Of a DNA stretch of 64,000 bases, positions 35,735-48,300 are shown in pieces. Positions within the stretch are counted from its first letter, which is position 1. Each line of letters starts with the position of its first letter. Both the position numbers and the translations under genes were made by a program. The DNA comes from Atopsyche davidsoni (lineage: Eukaryota > Arthropoda > Insecta > Trichoptera > Hydrobiosidae): positions 10,974,001 to 11,038,000 of the forward strand of contig JAILWY010000023.1 in NCBI GenBank assembly GCA_022113835.1, read 5' to 3'. The notes below the pieces were generated by a model. It was not told where the DNA came from and made no database searches. It saw only the letters and a program-made list of their open reading frames with translations.

Positions 35735-36141
35735 GGAGGTTGGTGACCATTTCATCGAACATATTTACTGTACTGAATGTACTTCCGACACTCCAGCCAC
35801 TAGCGCAAATTCCACATCCACGTAAACTTCCTACTTTCAATGCCCTTTTTTCCTTAGACAATCAGTTGTAGAATGCTATATTTCATGTTACAAAAAGTGT
35901 GGCTACAATAGAAGACCTTCCGTTTCTTTACCAACGTCAGGGGTTCTTTTTCTTTGCGCATTTTGTGCAAGACTCTTATTTGTGAAGCGATCAACCCATG
36001 GTATTGAAAGGATTCTTCAATACAGCCACATTTCTGCTAGTTTAATTATTTGCATAGTAGCTGTCTTGAGTGTTTAAGCTTCAATTGCATAATGAAGAAC
36101 TGAGACGACATAACACTTGCGAGATTTCATATATATATATA

Positions 36142-37406
36142 CGGTGTGTGCATTATTTTTTTCGGATTTTCTAAGAGACGGCGTTAATAGTATTTAATCG
36201 CATCAGGCTATACTTTAACATTTCATTGTGAAGCGTCATTATTGCTCCTTTTGTTTTCAGTATTTGTCATATCGCTGAAGTGTATACAACATTTTTTTTG
36301 AGCTCTCAACATGTCAACTTTTGTACCAACAAAACGCAATTTACGGGAAGCTTTACTTTTCTGTTTCAGTTGGAAGAAAAAACCAGCTGAAAGTCACTGA
36401 TTGCTGTGTAAAGCTTATGGTGAACGTGTTCCATTGCAAAAAAACGTGTGAGAACTGGTTTCGACGCTTAAACAATGGTGATTTAGATGTGGATGACAAA
36501 GAATGTCCAGGCCAACCAAAAAAATTCAAAGATAAAGAATTAGAGGCATTACTCGATAAAGACTCGTGTCAAATGCAAACAGAACTCCCAGAATCATTGG
36601 AAATTGATTGATCAACAATTTCAAGACACTTAAAAGCATTGGGAATGATTCAAAAGCAAGTAAATTGGATGCCACATGAATTGAAGCCGAGAGACGTCGA
36701 AAGCCGATTTTGCATTTCGGAAATGCTGCTTGAACGCCACAAAAAGAAGTCATTTTTGCATCGTATCATCACTGGTGATGAAAAATGGATTTGCTACGAC
36801 AACCTGAAGCGTATAAAATCATGAGGTAAGCCCGGACATGCATCAACATCGACGGCCAGGTTAAATATTCATGGCGCCAAGGTAATGCTGTGTAGTTGGT
36901 GGGATCAGAAGGGTGTCATCTACTATGAGCTGCTGAAACCAGGCCAAACTATCTCGGGCGAGTTCTGCAGACAATTGATGCGTTTGAAGCGAGCATTGGT
37001 AGGAAAACGTCCAGAATATGCGACCAGGAAAGAATCTAATTTTCCATCATGACAATGCTCGGCCACATGTTGCTAAATCGGTTAAAACCTATTTGGAAAA
37101 CAGTGGATGGGTAGTTCTACCTCACCCGCCTTATAGCCCAGACCTTGTCCCTTCCGACTACTACTTGTTTCAATCGATGCAGAATGCCCTTTTCACTTCC
37201 GAACAGGGTATCAAAAATTGGCTTGATTCTTTCTTGGCTTCAAAAGACGAACAGTTCTTTTGGGATGGAATCCATAATTTGCCCGAAAGATGAGAAAAAG
37301 TAGTGGCTAGAGATGGACAGTACTTTGAATAGATTATATTGTACCAATTTTTTATAATAAAGCTCCAATTTCACGAAAAAATCCGAAAAAATTAATGCAC
37401 ACACCG
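36142..37406 (+). mobile_element. Mariner-family transposon copy 2 (decayed), nested in a LINE
   Basis: This is a 1265-bp element flanked by TA (36140-36141 and 37407-37408). The terminal inverted repeats begin CGGTGTGTGCATTA and carry CGGATTTT at positions 22-29. It sits in the LINE fragment in the opposite orientation, so the LINE is older. The outer 21 bp of the repeats do not match mariner copy 1, although the inner part and the transposase do. Confidence 0.93.
36311..37332 (+). pseudogene. Mariner transposase, broken (D,D34D type)
   Basis: The true start is probably the ATG at 36311 (MSTFVPTKRNLREALLF). This frame meets a stop after about 29 codons, and the homologous sequence continues in another frame as CENWFRRLNNGDLDVDD. 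ELPESLEID is followed by a stop and STISRHLKALGMIQKQ. PHELKPRDVESRF precedes the first catalytic motif TGDEKW, which is intact here. A stop follows after RIKS. The C-terminal block has FHHDNARPHVA and PPYSPDLVPSDYYLF with 34 residues between the Asp residues. DGIHNLPER is followed by a stop, and the end is DGQYFE with TAG at 37330-37332. All three catalytic Asp codons survive, but at least four stops or shifts inactivate the gene. Confidence 0.9.
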
Positions 37407-37500
37407 TATATCTATTGAGCATAGTACTTTTCTCAAGTTATTAAACGTACTGCGTGCTGTTTCAATTCTTGCTTTAATTTCATGGTCAGGATTCCAGTTC

Positions 37501-40500
37501 TGTGGATAGTACAAATAACAGGTATTTAAAAAAAATAAATATTTCTATTAGTTTACAAAATTTAATAAAAAAAATAAGTTGTAGTATCAACAAATTATCT
37601 GCATGTAAATTTGAATATTTCTCGTATTTTTCAGGAGAAAGCTTTTCTTTCCCGTGTTTGCGCTGTAGCGTGCGGCTCACTTGGAGGCTCCTCGGGAGTG
37701 GAGTTCGTGTTTCCTCGGGAGTAAACTTATAAATGCGCAGTCTCTCCCATTGTCAACACGCCGGCCGCCCCGCATTCCCGGCACGGAGGACCCGCCGCTC
37801 TCCAAGTAAGCCGGATGCATTGATTTCATATACAGGCGCACTCATGTAAATAATCATTTTGAATGTAAACTCGTGTAACGGAATTGGATATGAAAATACT
37901 GCGATCGTTTGTTATATTTGGACGTATTTTTGTGTGTTTTCAGGCAGATAATTAATACATTAGCGTTTGAATTAAAATATAAATGTTTGATTAGGCCCAA
38001 AGTATAAATTGAAATTCATTAGTAGGAAATATTTCAGCATACTATAAGGTCATTTTTATCTTGTTTTGATCATAAAAAAAATTATGAGATAGATAGAAAA
38101 TGAAGAAAAAACGGTTTATTACCACGTGGTTAATAAGTTGAACAGTAGTCCGTTCAAAGTGTTGTTTTACGAATTCAATAAAATATGATATAATCTTTCC
38201 TTTTAAATGATTTTCAATGTGCTTTTACGTTTAATTTAAAAATAAACAAACAGTTGGCTTTATCTATGCTTGATTATCAAATTAAATATACTGTTTCTTA
38301 AACGTATATTTCGAAAGCCAATTTATGAAGCTAAAAAAATTAAAAGTCATTTACATAAATCTGTATTATACTCCGTAAGAAAATAAAAAGATAAGACAGG
38401 TTTTAGATTAAATTTGAATAGTTCTTGAAATTTATAAAAAGTTAAAAACGTGAACGAAAATGACTAGCTCGAAAGCTCTAAATCTAGCGGCAGCTACGTT
38501 ATAAATATTTAAACAAGTGACTGCTTCACATTTCGTGACTGTGATATCTGACAAACAAGCGTTGTTAAATTAGTATACTTATATAAGTAAACTCATATTT
38601 TTTCTATTAGTTTTTATAATTTAAATAGCGTAGATTAAACTATAAATAAATAAATTACTGTACTGTACATGTTTACATTTTTTTTTAGAAATAAATAATA
38701 TTTTTATATGTTGTTGTTGTTTTGTTGTTTATTCGTTTAGATATTATTATTAAACAACTCAGGTCCACTGAATACATATGCACGCTGCGGTTTTCTTAGA
38801 GTGGTTAAGCCAGGTAAAATGTAGCGAAATGAAAATATTTTAACAGGTTCAAGAAAAGCGGCAATGGGAATGGTTCCGAGATTACATTATATATGTTGCA
38901 GATGCGAGGAACGGCTAAGCCCCGCGGAACGCACACCGCGCCGTACAACCTCTTTAATATAACATTTCAAAAGACATAATAGTAAAAGTGCTCATAAATT
39001 TTCTCGTTCATGATCTCATTACGTATTCCCAGCGTAGTCAGTTGTAATATTCACTCATGCTGCAGTCCTGTGCGGACTCGCCTGAGCTCCGTCGCGTCAG
39101 TACCTATCTCTAATATAAGTCTATTTAATTTAATTAGTTTCAGCGAGATTTTGGTTGACAATTCAGATTAATTATCTAATTACAGTTTCACTCTCGTCTT
39201 CGCACTTCTACCCCTACTCCGACGATTATCGAGCTATTTACTTCCTCTCTATGAGTCATTAGCACATATTCAAAATCATAATAATTCTCCACACGAATAT
39301 TACGATAGATTTGATTATAAAAGAAGTTTTATTTATTGATGGGAGTAAAATTTTTATGTTTGCAGTTTATTTAGAATACATAAAAAAGATATCTTGGTAT
39401 TTAAAAAAAAAAAAATTTTGAGAATATAATTAACATAGTAATATTCAAGAGTGTGAAAAATGAAATACAAAAATAAAATATTTTTTATAGAAACACCATT
39501 TTTTATTATAATTATATTTTGACTAAAATCTATTTTCTTTTGTTTTTTTTTTTTTAAATAATATTTAAATTGAGAATGATAAAATGTCTTTCTCTGTTAT
39601 TTTCTATCAAATATATATATTATGAAAACATATTCCAGAGTTGCTCGAGTATCCAGTTTCTATTTAATTTATTAGGCGAATTCATAATAACTACAATACA
39701 ACGTAACTACAAGAGTAACATGTCATTTGCTGGCTTCCATTATGTGCAATTATGTTTACATTTGACCTGAAATTATTTACACTCACAACACGAGTAACTC
39801 ATTTTTCAATTAATTTCTTATCAAACATCCGAATGGTGACTTGCGTTTTTAATTAAATACAAAGAAATTTTCAAAATAAACGTTAAAATTATTATGAAAT
39901 TTTTTTTTATCCAATCTTTGGACATTCTAGAATAGTCTAAAAAATTAAAAAGTCTGCTTTACTGTACTTCGCCTGTTTTCTTTTCAAGCAGGCAATTCAA
40001 TGTACACATCCCTCAAACAAATTGAATAATAATTATAGATATTATAATTGGTTTGTGTAACGATAGTTTTAAATTAATATTTGAAATCAAGATAAAATGG
40101 CTAGCATTTTTATTTTAAATTTAAGGAATACATATAATTTGCACCTCGTTCGTGTATTGCTCGCCGGAAACGCTTAATTTGGAGATGAAAAAAAATAGCA
40201 GTTCTTGTATCTCCAGCCTGGCAAGACCGGATATGCTGGCCGGTATACTTTTAACCCCACGAGACCAGGGCTTATTTTTTGCTGACTTTAAGGTCTACTT
40301 TTAAAGTATAAAAGAGAACGTTTGCGGGATTGTGCTCTCTCATTCATTTCTATTAACTTTTCAATTAAAAATATACCAATGGCACGCCTTTAGGTACGTA
40401 CTTAACAAACAGGTTGATTGAGAAAAGTCATTATTTTTATAAAATTGAGATTATTATAAACAGAAAATAATATGCAATCATTTTTCTATTTAAAACTGGT

Positions 40501-41500
40501 TGTATTAAGTGTAATGTGCCGTTTTCAATTTATAAATTAAAAAAATAATAATCACTAGCAGTATTTTAATAAGAATAATTACTCTTTACATAAAACATTT
40601 TGCGAATCGAAACACATTAGTGTTATAATATAATGTATTATTTTAATTGCAGTGTTTTTTCCGGAAAATAAATAAACAGTATAAATTTTAGTAAACAGTA
40701 TTTGCATAACAGGAATTATAAAATATTGATGGTAATATATACACGAAGAAGGAACAAGAAAGCAGAAGATAACAGGTACACAAGTGCTAAGTCAGCATTT
40801 ACCATATGCCACATTACCTGAAGTGCCTTATAACCCCTCCCGGGATAGGACTGGGAAGGATGAGTACAATAGCTCGAATCTGGATTATTTCCCGCTCCGC
40901 CGGTGGTATTAATCATTCTTCTCCTTCGCTTGCTTCCACTTTCTTTCTTCCCCGTCGATGTCTCTATTTTCTCAGCCACTATATTATTAAACACTTTGTT
41001 CTGCCTTAAGCCAGGTGGGAGAAACTCTATATGTTCCGTTGGGTCTGGTATATTCCATTGCTATATCGTTAGCTGGAAAATGTTGCTTTCTTAGATATGA
41101 AAATTTGTTCAATATTTATGGTTAGTTTACGAAAAGAAATGAAATTTTTTGTTTATACATTTCAGATTCATTCAACCACATAAATTATGTATAAATTAAT
41201 ATTTTTAGTGGACATACTAACAAATTATTAATTGAATGTTTGTGTATTGTTACTTCATTATAAATATGATTTGAATCTTAGAAACATAGATTGTGGCTTT
41301 AACCACAGGTAACCATTTTTAATAATTGACTTGTATTGATATATATATATATATATTTATTTGATTAGTTTATTGTACATTTTGGTTTTGATATTAATAC
41401 TATTGAATATAGAATTCGAATTTGTATTTGTTATTGCTTTTTTTTATGGACCATTGTAAAGTTTTTTTTAAAAGACGACACTATGTTATAATTTTATGAA
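37501..41500. other. Intergenic stretch without recognised genes
   Basis: A GC-rich island at about 37640-37820 holds TTGGAGGCTCC and ATAAATGC. Another at about 38850-38950 is CpG-rich. The 40800-41000 segment is GC-balanced and has overlapping open frames of about 65-92 codons on both strands with no recognisable motif. Nothing else was identified. Confidence 0.4.
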
Positions 41501-41504
41501 TTAT

Positions 41505-41637
41505 ATATCGATAAACATACTTATTTAATATTCGATATAATATGCAGTTATTTGATATTTTTAATATTCATTTGTATTATAAAATATCAAATGACTACAT
41601 TTTAAATCGAATATTAAAAATGTATGTTTATCGATAT
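41505..41637. repeat. AT-rich foldback, 57-nt arms
   Basis: The left arm (41505-41561) and right arm (41581-41637) are reverse complements apart from a few mismatches, with a 19-nt loop. The tips read ATATCGATAAACATAC and the inner stem reads ATTTGATATTTT. It could be a MITE, and its length also matches a microRNA precursor hairpin, although the stem is very AT-rich. Confidence 0.75.
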
Positions 41638-44600
41638 CGAAAAGAAAACAAAACTCAGCAAAGTTTATATAAGAGTTTATATTTGATACTAACCCTTTTT
41701 CAGACCCCGAATATATATATATATTCTTTTATACAAACATATGGGGAAACAATAAGCCAGCACAATACGAAAAGAGAATGTATTCTACTAATATATTTGA
41801 TAGGGCTTGCGTATTGCGTACTTTGTTATTGAAACCTTTTTTCGGGCAAAAGTTTCTAAAGCCTCAGAATATGTAGCTCATATATTGAAAAGAACCGTAC
41901 ATATTTATGGCGAAAAGAAGTAACCAAGTTTTTTCTGGTACCAGAAACGTATCGTATGTTATTAATAATAAATTCAGTACCCAGAATTACGACAAGTTTA
42001 TATTTTTTGTTTATAATGAATAACTTTGTCATTATCAAAATAAAATGTATGTATTCTTTTGCCATACATATAATTTGTACCATATTATTTAAAAGTATAT
42101 ATTATAATATTATCATTTAATAAAAATATACTACAATAAATAATATTTATTAAATATTATTTAATACATTATTTTACGGTGTAGCTTAACAATATTGTTT
42201 TTTTACATACGTCTTTTTACAAAATATTTTATACCAGACACTTTGGTAAACATAGTAAATTCGTCTACCTCCTAATATTAATATCTATGGCAATTATTCA
42301 AAGTCCCAGACGCAAAGTCAACATTAACGCGTAGCGCGAGCACCGGGTGTTAATGAAACTATTCCCACGTAGATTCAAGTCTTCAGGTGAATTTCAATCA
42401 CAGGTGAGAGCTCCCACAGGTGCGGAGTATGAAGTGGCCGCTTTGAATTAGGTGCCAACCCGCACGTGCCGCAGAAATCATTCTCAGCCAATCTAATACT
42501 CCCTGAGAACCACTCGAAAAGCGCAATCGTATTACGATCATCCCTTCTTTTTTGTAAATAGATGCTCAGAAACATAAATAAGTTTTGAGGTGAAAACATT
42601 AAAAGAAAAACTTTAAGTTCAGAAGTTTATCATTATATCACTATTTTGTCATATCAGCGAGTAATATCTAGAATTTTGTGTGTTTATATATAGATTTAAC
42701 AAATATTTTGGTATGTTAAATTTTTGAACAAAGTATTGTATTTGTTTTTGTACTATAGCTTGTTGTTTTAACGATTAACGCTTAGAACGACTTGCACACT
42801 CATTACTTTTGAACGTCTATATATTCATTTCGTGTAATGCTGTGTTAGCATTGAAATAACTCCAGAAAGTCCCGTTACACGCCTTATTTAATACGTCTAA
42901 AATGAGCTTACATTTGCAAGTGTGTAGTAGCACATTCTGTATAATTTTTCATTATTAAATTCTAAATAGCATTTATGTTCTTTCTATAGAACCATTAAAC
43001 GTCTCGTATTTTATAAAAGAATAAAATTAAGATAATAATGGCAGCAGCAGGCCGGCTTTAATATAACAATACAGTTTATGGTACAATACGAATATTATAG
43101 GTTGTCTTTTCGGGTTTTGTTCATTGTAATAAAATATGCAAAATTCTATAAACCAAAAAAATAAACAATGGAGTATTTTACAAAAAAATGAAAGCCAAAC
43201 GATACGGGAATTTTTCATTTGAATAATAAAGAGATTTTTTAACTCATCCACAGGTATTTTTCAATTTAACTTTTCCAGTAAAAAGTGGCTTCAAATCTCC
43301 GCAGCCTCGGCGAGAAACCAAAACATTTATATTTTATTTTGTACAGACACACTTAATATATTACTTTTTCTTAATCGGCTTTGGGGGTTTCAATTAAAAT
43401 GGCGGGAGCGTTTGTTTTTGTGGATGGACTTTGGGGAGATTTCCAGCGCTCAAAATTGTTTCTTGCGTCGTGGAATGTGCCGACGGCGGAAGAACCCTCC
43501 TCCCCGTGCCTCTCGTCAAACTTCACAGGTTTTATTATTATACTTATTTAATAATAAGGAGAAGCAAAGCCAAAAAACAGTACACCGTGGAGTGAAACCG
43601 CGAGAAACTGATATCTACAATATTTTAAAAATTATTATTAAAAATAAAATGATGCACAAAGAAAGACCACTGTACATTGTTTATTTTGAGTTATTTTTTA
43701 AATATACAAGTGATTGAATGAGTTGTAAAATATTCTTGTGGGACATATTCCTATAGTGTTATTATTAAAAAAAAAACTATTTTTAAATGACTACTAATAC
43801 TACAACAACAACAAACCTATATTTGACGAGTGAAATTCGTTGAATGGAACTGAAAATGTTGAGAAAGACTGTAACAAAAAAATGCATATTATTCATATGG
43901 TAAAGTATGCCATCTATTTAAAAATTTTTTGCTCAATGTGTTTCTTTCACACACTCTCTGAACTTATCCGTAGTACAACTCCGTGAAGTACAACATTAAT
44001 CGCAATATTTGTCCAGATAGTGTGACATTTAGGTAACATGGGAAGTTGGTGCGACTCGTTAGCCAGGGCGGAAGTAATCGCCGTCCCGCCCAACCCCCGC
44101 CCTAACTATCCTCTCGCTCCGCCCGGGTTTGCCGCCTATTACGGGAATTAAGCAGCATCATTATTTTTTAGAGTGTATGGAAGTTTGCATGGTTCTTGTG
44201 TTTTTATTTTAGTTTATTCTGAACTTAATGATTGAAGAGATTTTTATTACTGTTTTGCGTCGATGTGATAATGATTTAAACTGCATAGTCCAATATCAGA
44301 AATAAAATTAATTTTGATCTTGATGAGCTACTTAGAAGATAAATTGTTATTGTGTTTATTAACTTAAGTACGATGAAAACTTTAAGCGTAGAAATAGTTT
44401 TTACTCCTTCAATATAAGAAGATATAAGCACAGGGAATATCTTCTCAGCTATTGAGAATAGAATCTGCTTTCTCGTTCTAGATACAGTTCAAAAATAGCA
44501 ATTGAAAGCCACGCTGCGAATTTCAATTGGCAAGCCAATCTATTTATCCGTTTTAATTTTCACGTACAATACACAAAATACCGCAGTGGGACGTGCGCGG

Positions 44601-45111
44601 TTTTCTCTCATCTGAAAAGGGGGTGGCTCAAAGTTGGGGAGGGAGAAGGTAGATTCATAACATTTGAATATGCTACGGATAGAAGAGAGGGGAGAGGAAC
44701 TCATAAAATCTGAATATGCATGAAGCTGACCGCTAGGAGCCGGAGTCACGGCTTTTGACCTGCAACATGTCTGGCTAAATTAATGACATTTTTTTAAATG
44801 TTTTCCTGCGGAAGAATGCAAATTCTGACATCGGTCCTTGTCCTGAGCTTGCGGCCGTTGTGGCGCCCCTGTCCCGCGAGACGGAGTTATATTTTTATAT
44901 TTTATTATTTTTCAAAGCACTGTAAAAGATTATTCTTTTTCACAATTTGTTTTCCACGTGTCCACTTTTAACGTGTGTTTTAAATTATACAGATTTATTT
45001 AGAAGTTTTATGTTTTTCTCTACTTTTATGTTTATTTTCACCGCAAACCGAGATATACTACATAAGAAATTCAATATTTTTGACAGAGAGTACTTGGTGG
45101 AATTCCATTTT
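41638..45111. other. Intergenic stretch without recognised genes
   Basis: No gene is recognised. GC-richer islands lie at about 42310-42500, 43380-43520, 44040-44150 and 44560-44880. An open frame at 43412-43717 shows no family resemblance. Confidence 0.4.
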
Positions 45112-45315
45112 AATATTTTGAATAAAAATACTTGAGTGATTTTCCACATTTTTGTTTTTATTAGTGACCGGTTTCGCCAACCTTTCACGTTGGCATTATC
45201 AAACAGAGAATAAATCTCCTCTGTTTGATAATGCCAACGTGAAAGGTTGGCGAAACCGGTCACTAATAAAAACAAAAATGTGGAAAATCACTCAAGTATT
45301 TTTATTCAAAATATT
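45112..45315. repeat. Inverted dimer of Penelope-type hammerhead-like units (97-bp perfect arms)
   Basis: The arms 45112-45208 and 45219-45315 are reverse complements over their full 97 bases, with a 10-nt spacer. Each arm contains the same hammerhead-like unit. On the plus strand the core is TTGATAA at 45225-45231, an extra T follows, and stem II is GCCAAC/GTTGGC (45233-45238 and 45246-45251). GAA, ACCGGT (45255-45260) and C45261 complete it. The mirror copy is on the minus strand at 45166-45202. Stem I is weak here (two pairs). The unit is the same family as the fragment at 2821-2970. Confidence 0.85.
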
Positions 45316-48300
45316 ATATACTACATAATGAATCTAATATCAATGTTTTAAAATACATTCAAAACTATTTATTGATATTTAAAACGGCATATTTTGACTA
45401 CAGTATTACCAACTAGCACCATTGAGATTGATTAGTTATTTAATATTTTTGTATGTTCTTTATGTAATTTTTCTTCATAATAAGTGGTTATCCGTGTTGT
45501 TTTGTTGACACGTAATAAGTCTTTTATTATTTTTTTTTAATATTTTATTTCAAAACGCTAAGAGTTATATAAATGAGCCACAAATATTGAAAATTACCCA
45601 AGAATATTAAAATGAGTAGACACTGAATATTTTTTAAATAATCCCATATATGAATACATATGAGATGTATCGCCTATTTTTGGTGATGAGAGATAGAGGC
45701 TTTTTCAAGATTTGTACTCTTGTATGAATATAACGTACATTTTTAGCACTCACCTGATTGAACTTTTCGCATACTTTGCTTTACATATCCCCCAATGAAA
45801 AACAAACAATGCGTCTTTGAGTTCTTCTCTACCTTGACAACGCGTTAGCTTCAATGATGGATACCGAAGCCCGTGTAACATGTTGCAATCAAAATATTTT
45901 CAAATATAATCAAACATTTTCCTATTATATCACAAAAAAGAAAAAAGTTTATTCTATAATTAGCATTCGATTCCTCGCCTTACATTATGAGCCTCACACT
46001 ATAGTTATTCATAATAATGTGCTCAACCAAAGTTCAGCTAATTTGCACATCAATCAATTTCAATCATCAGAAATTTAACAAAACTACGCAAAAAATGTTT
46101 CCCCGAAGCATGTTATTTAGTATACAGATTGATTAAAAATATATTTTCAAAATTCCTTTCCATTTATGATACTTTTAGCTCTTGAATTATCATGTTGGCC
46201 AAATAAAAATACTAACAATATAATATTTAAACAAACTTTATACAAATACAAAAAAAACTTTTATACCTGTAATAATACAATATGTTTTAAGTAATTAATT
46301 TACAAACGAACCAAGGAGATAAATTATTTCCACACCTTTACGGTTATTGTAGCCTGGTGTTCGATGCAATTAAACTACTGTGACACTAACTGAGCGAGAA
46401 TTTGTATTGTTATTAGCAGGTGTGGAACCAATGAACTTATTTTAACGCAGATAAATATCTGTGAATCTTTAATTACCTAAAAACATATTGTATTTACGAT
46501 AGATTTTTACGGAAGAAAACGCGGGTTAATATACCGTTGTTTTGTAATAATATATTATTTGTGTTTATATTCAAGAAAATTAGATATAGGTAATATTTTG
46601 ACACAATGTTTGTTTGAGAAATATTTAGAAATTTGTTTAATCTATAGACAAAACCGTGAACATGTCTATCAAGTATTCAATCAAAATCAAAATATGCTCG
46701 CTAGATATATGATCTACTTTGTATGTGTATTGATGAATTTATTTTTCAACAATATCGTATAAAATATTTAATTAAATAATATTGTATGAAATATTTTAAT
46801 GAAAATGTTTGGGAAATAAATTCAATTTTCTGTGAAACTCAATTTACACATTACGAAGTAAATAACGTTGCATGAATATTTTTGATATTTTTTTATTTGC
46901 TAATGGAACAGGAATTAAATTTTATTTTTAATAAGAATTGAATTTTTAATTAGTATGCTTGCCATGTTTCATGAGTGTAGTTTCTGAAAGATTTTTCAAA
47001 GTTGAAACTCATAATGTCTTACAACTCTCATATGTTAGAAACTTGTGTATTTTGGGGAAACACAGTGCCGCACTGTAAACAATACCCCGAGTCCCGGGAG
47101 ATGCGAGGTGAATTAGAATCTTTATTGCTATTGTAACTTTGAATACAGGATATTATAAATCGTAATGCACAATCTGAATGAAAGGGTCAAAACATATAGT
47201 TTGAAGGAAAGCCTTGTTGCAAAATCAACATAGGATACATATTTATTTAAGTATTAAATATTTTAGTGCATGCTGCCAATTTCCAGTATAATCATTCATT
47301 TAATTTTATGACATTATACTTCTAATGTTTTATGTCATAAATAAAAAAAATATTACAATTTAATTTATATCACGTATTATATCATGTTTTTTCAAAAGTC
47401 AAGTAAGTAAATAAGGCCATTGGAAAGTAAAATATTTTTTGGTTACGCACGGAGACAATTCCTAACATATAAAAAGCGATTCATCAGTTGTGATTAAAAA
47501 AATACATTTAAAATTTTATCAAATTGGTTTGATAAAAGTTGTGAAAAAAATTATAAACATCAAATACTTATGAAATCTGACTTAAATTATTGTTTGTTAT
47601 TTATTTTTATAATAAGTAAGATTTATCATTAATATTCCATTCTTTGACTATAGACTGTGCCAAATTCTGCTATAAAATTATTAAAAAATATGTTTGTGCA
47701 CAGTAATTTTGTTGAAATTGTTTTGAAAATCTACGCAGTTAAACAAGATATATTAATCATAATTATTTTTTTTACAAGAAATACTCTAAATTGTATAAAG
47801 CAATAGTCATGATTAAGCGTTTTCCAATCCCAAACAACAAATAATCGAGCAAATTAATCACACGAAATCCTGGCCACCCAATGAATCATTTATCCCGTGA
47901 TTGAGAATGTTAATCCTTTACAAATGTGGGCTCGTTTGTAATCTAATTCCAAATAAGTAAATGGGGATTATTCCATCATAACTAAATTTACCGATGGATT
48001 AGCCACACTCTTGAATTATCAATGTTTCATTATATCCAACAAACCGTTTGTGCGACTCCGGAGGGCGCGTGGACCCCCGGTCTCAAATAAATAAATCACA
48101 CTTTTAAAAAGCGTCCACTGAAAGAATTAATTTTATTAATTTTCTAGAGATATTTTATTCAAAAAGAATTATATAACTATTAGTAGTATATTATAAAATA
48201 ATTTCATGTGTTTCGTAAGTACCGAAAGTTTTGGGTACCACAATATTAATTCAAATTTATGGTAAAAATTCTACTAAGAATACGAGTATAAGTACTTTTT

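Larger units (their letters stand above)
35735..37500 (-). mobile_element. LINE (non-LTR retrotransposon) 3' fragment, interrupted by mariner copy 2
   Basis: The minus strand carries the C-terminal end of a non-LTR reverse transcriptase ORF in decayed form. Upstream of the mariner, 37495 down to 37409 reads WNPDHEIKARIETARSTFNN and then LRKVLCSID. Downstream, from about 36139, it continues as MKSRKCYVVSVLHYAIEA, a stop, TLKTATMQ, then, with frame changes, MWLY-RILSIPWVDR and RVLHKMRKEKEPLTLVKKRK. It ends with KYSILQLIV, WMWNLR, and MFDEMVTNLLKG near 35740. These match the pattern of the thumb/C-terminal region of common insect LINE polymerases (RRMLRIPW, RKLEYLGHVMR and LLQLIIQGK types). Stops and frameshifts show it is dead. 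Confidence 0.8.

Noticed and set aside
40716..41009. Open frames on both strands in a GC-balanced patch
   Set aside because: No family resemblance in either direction, and the frames overlap antisense.
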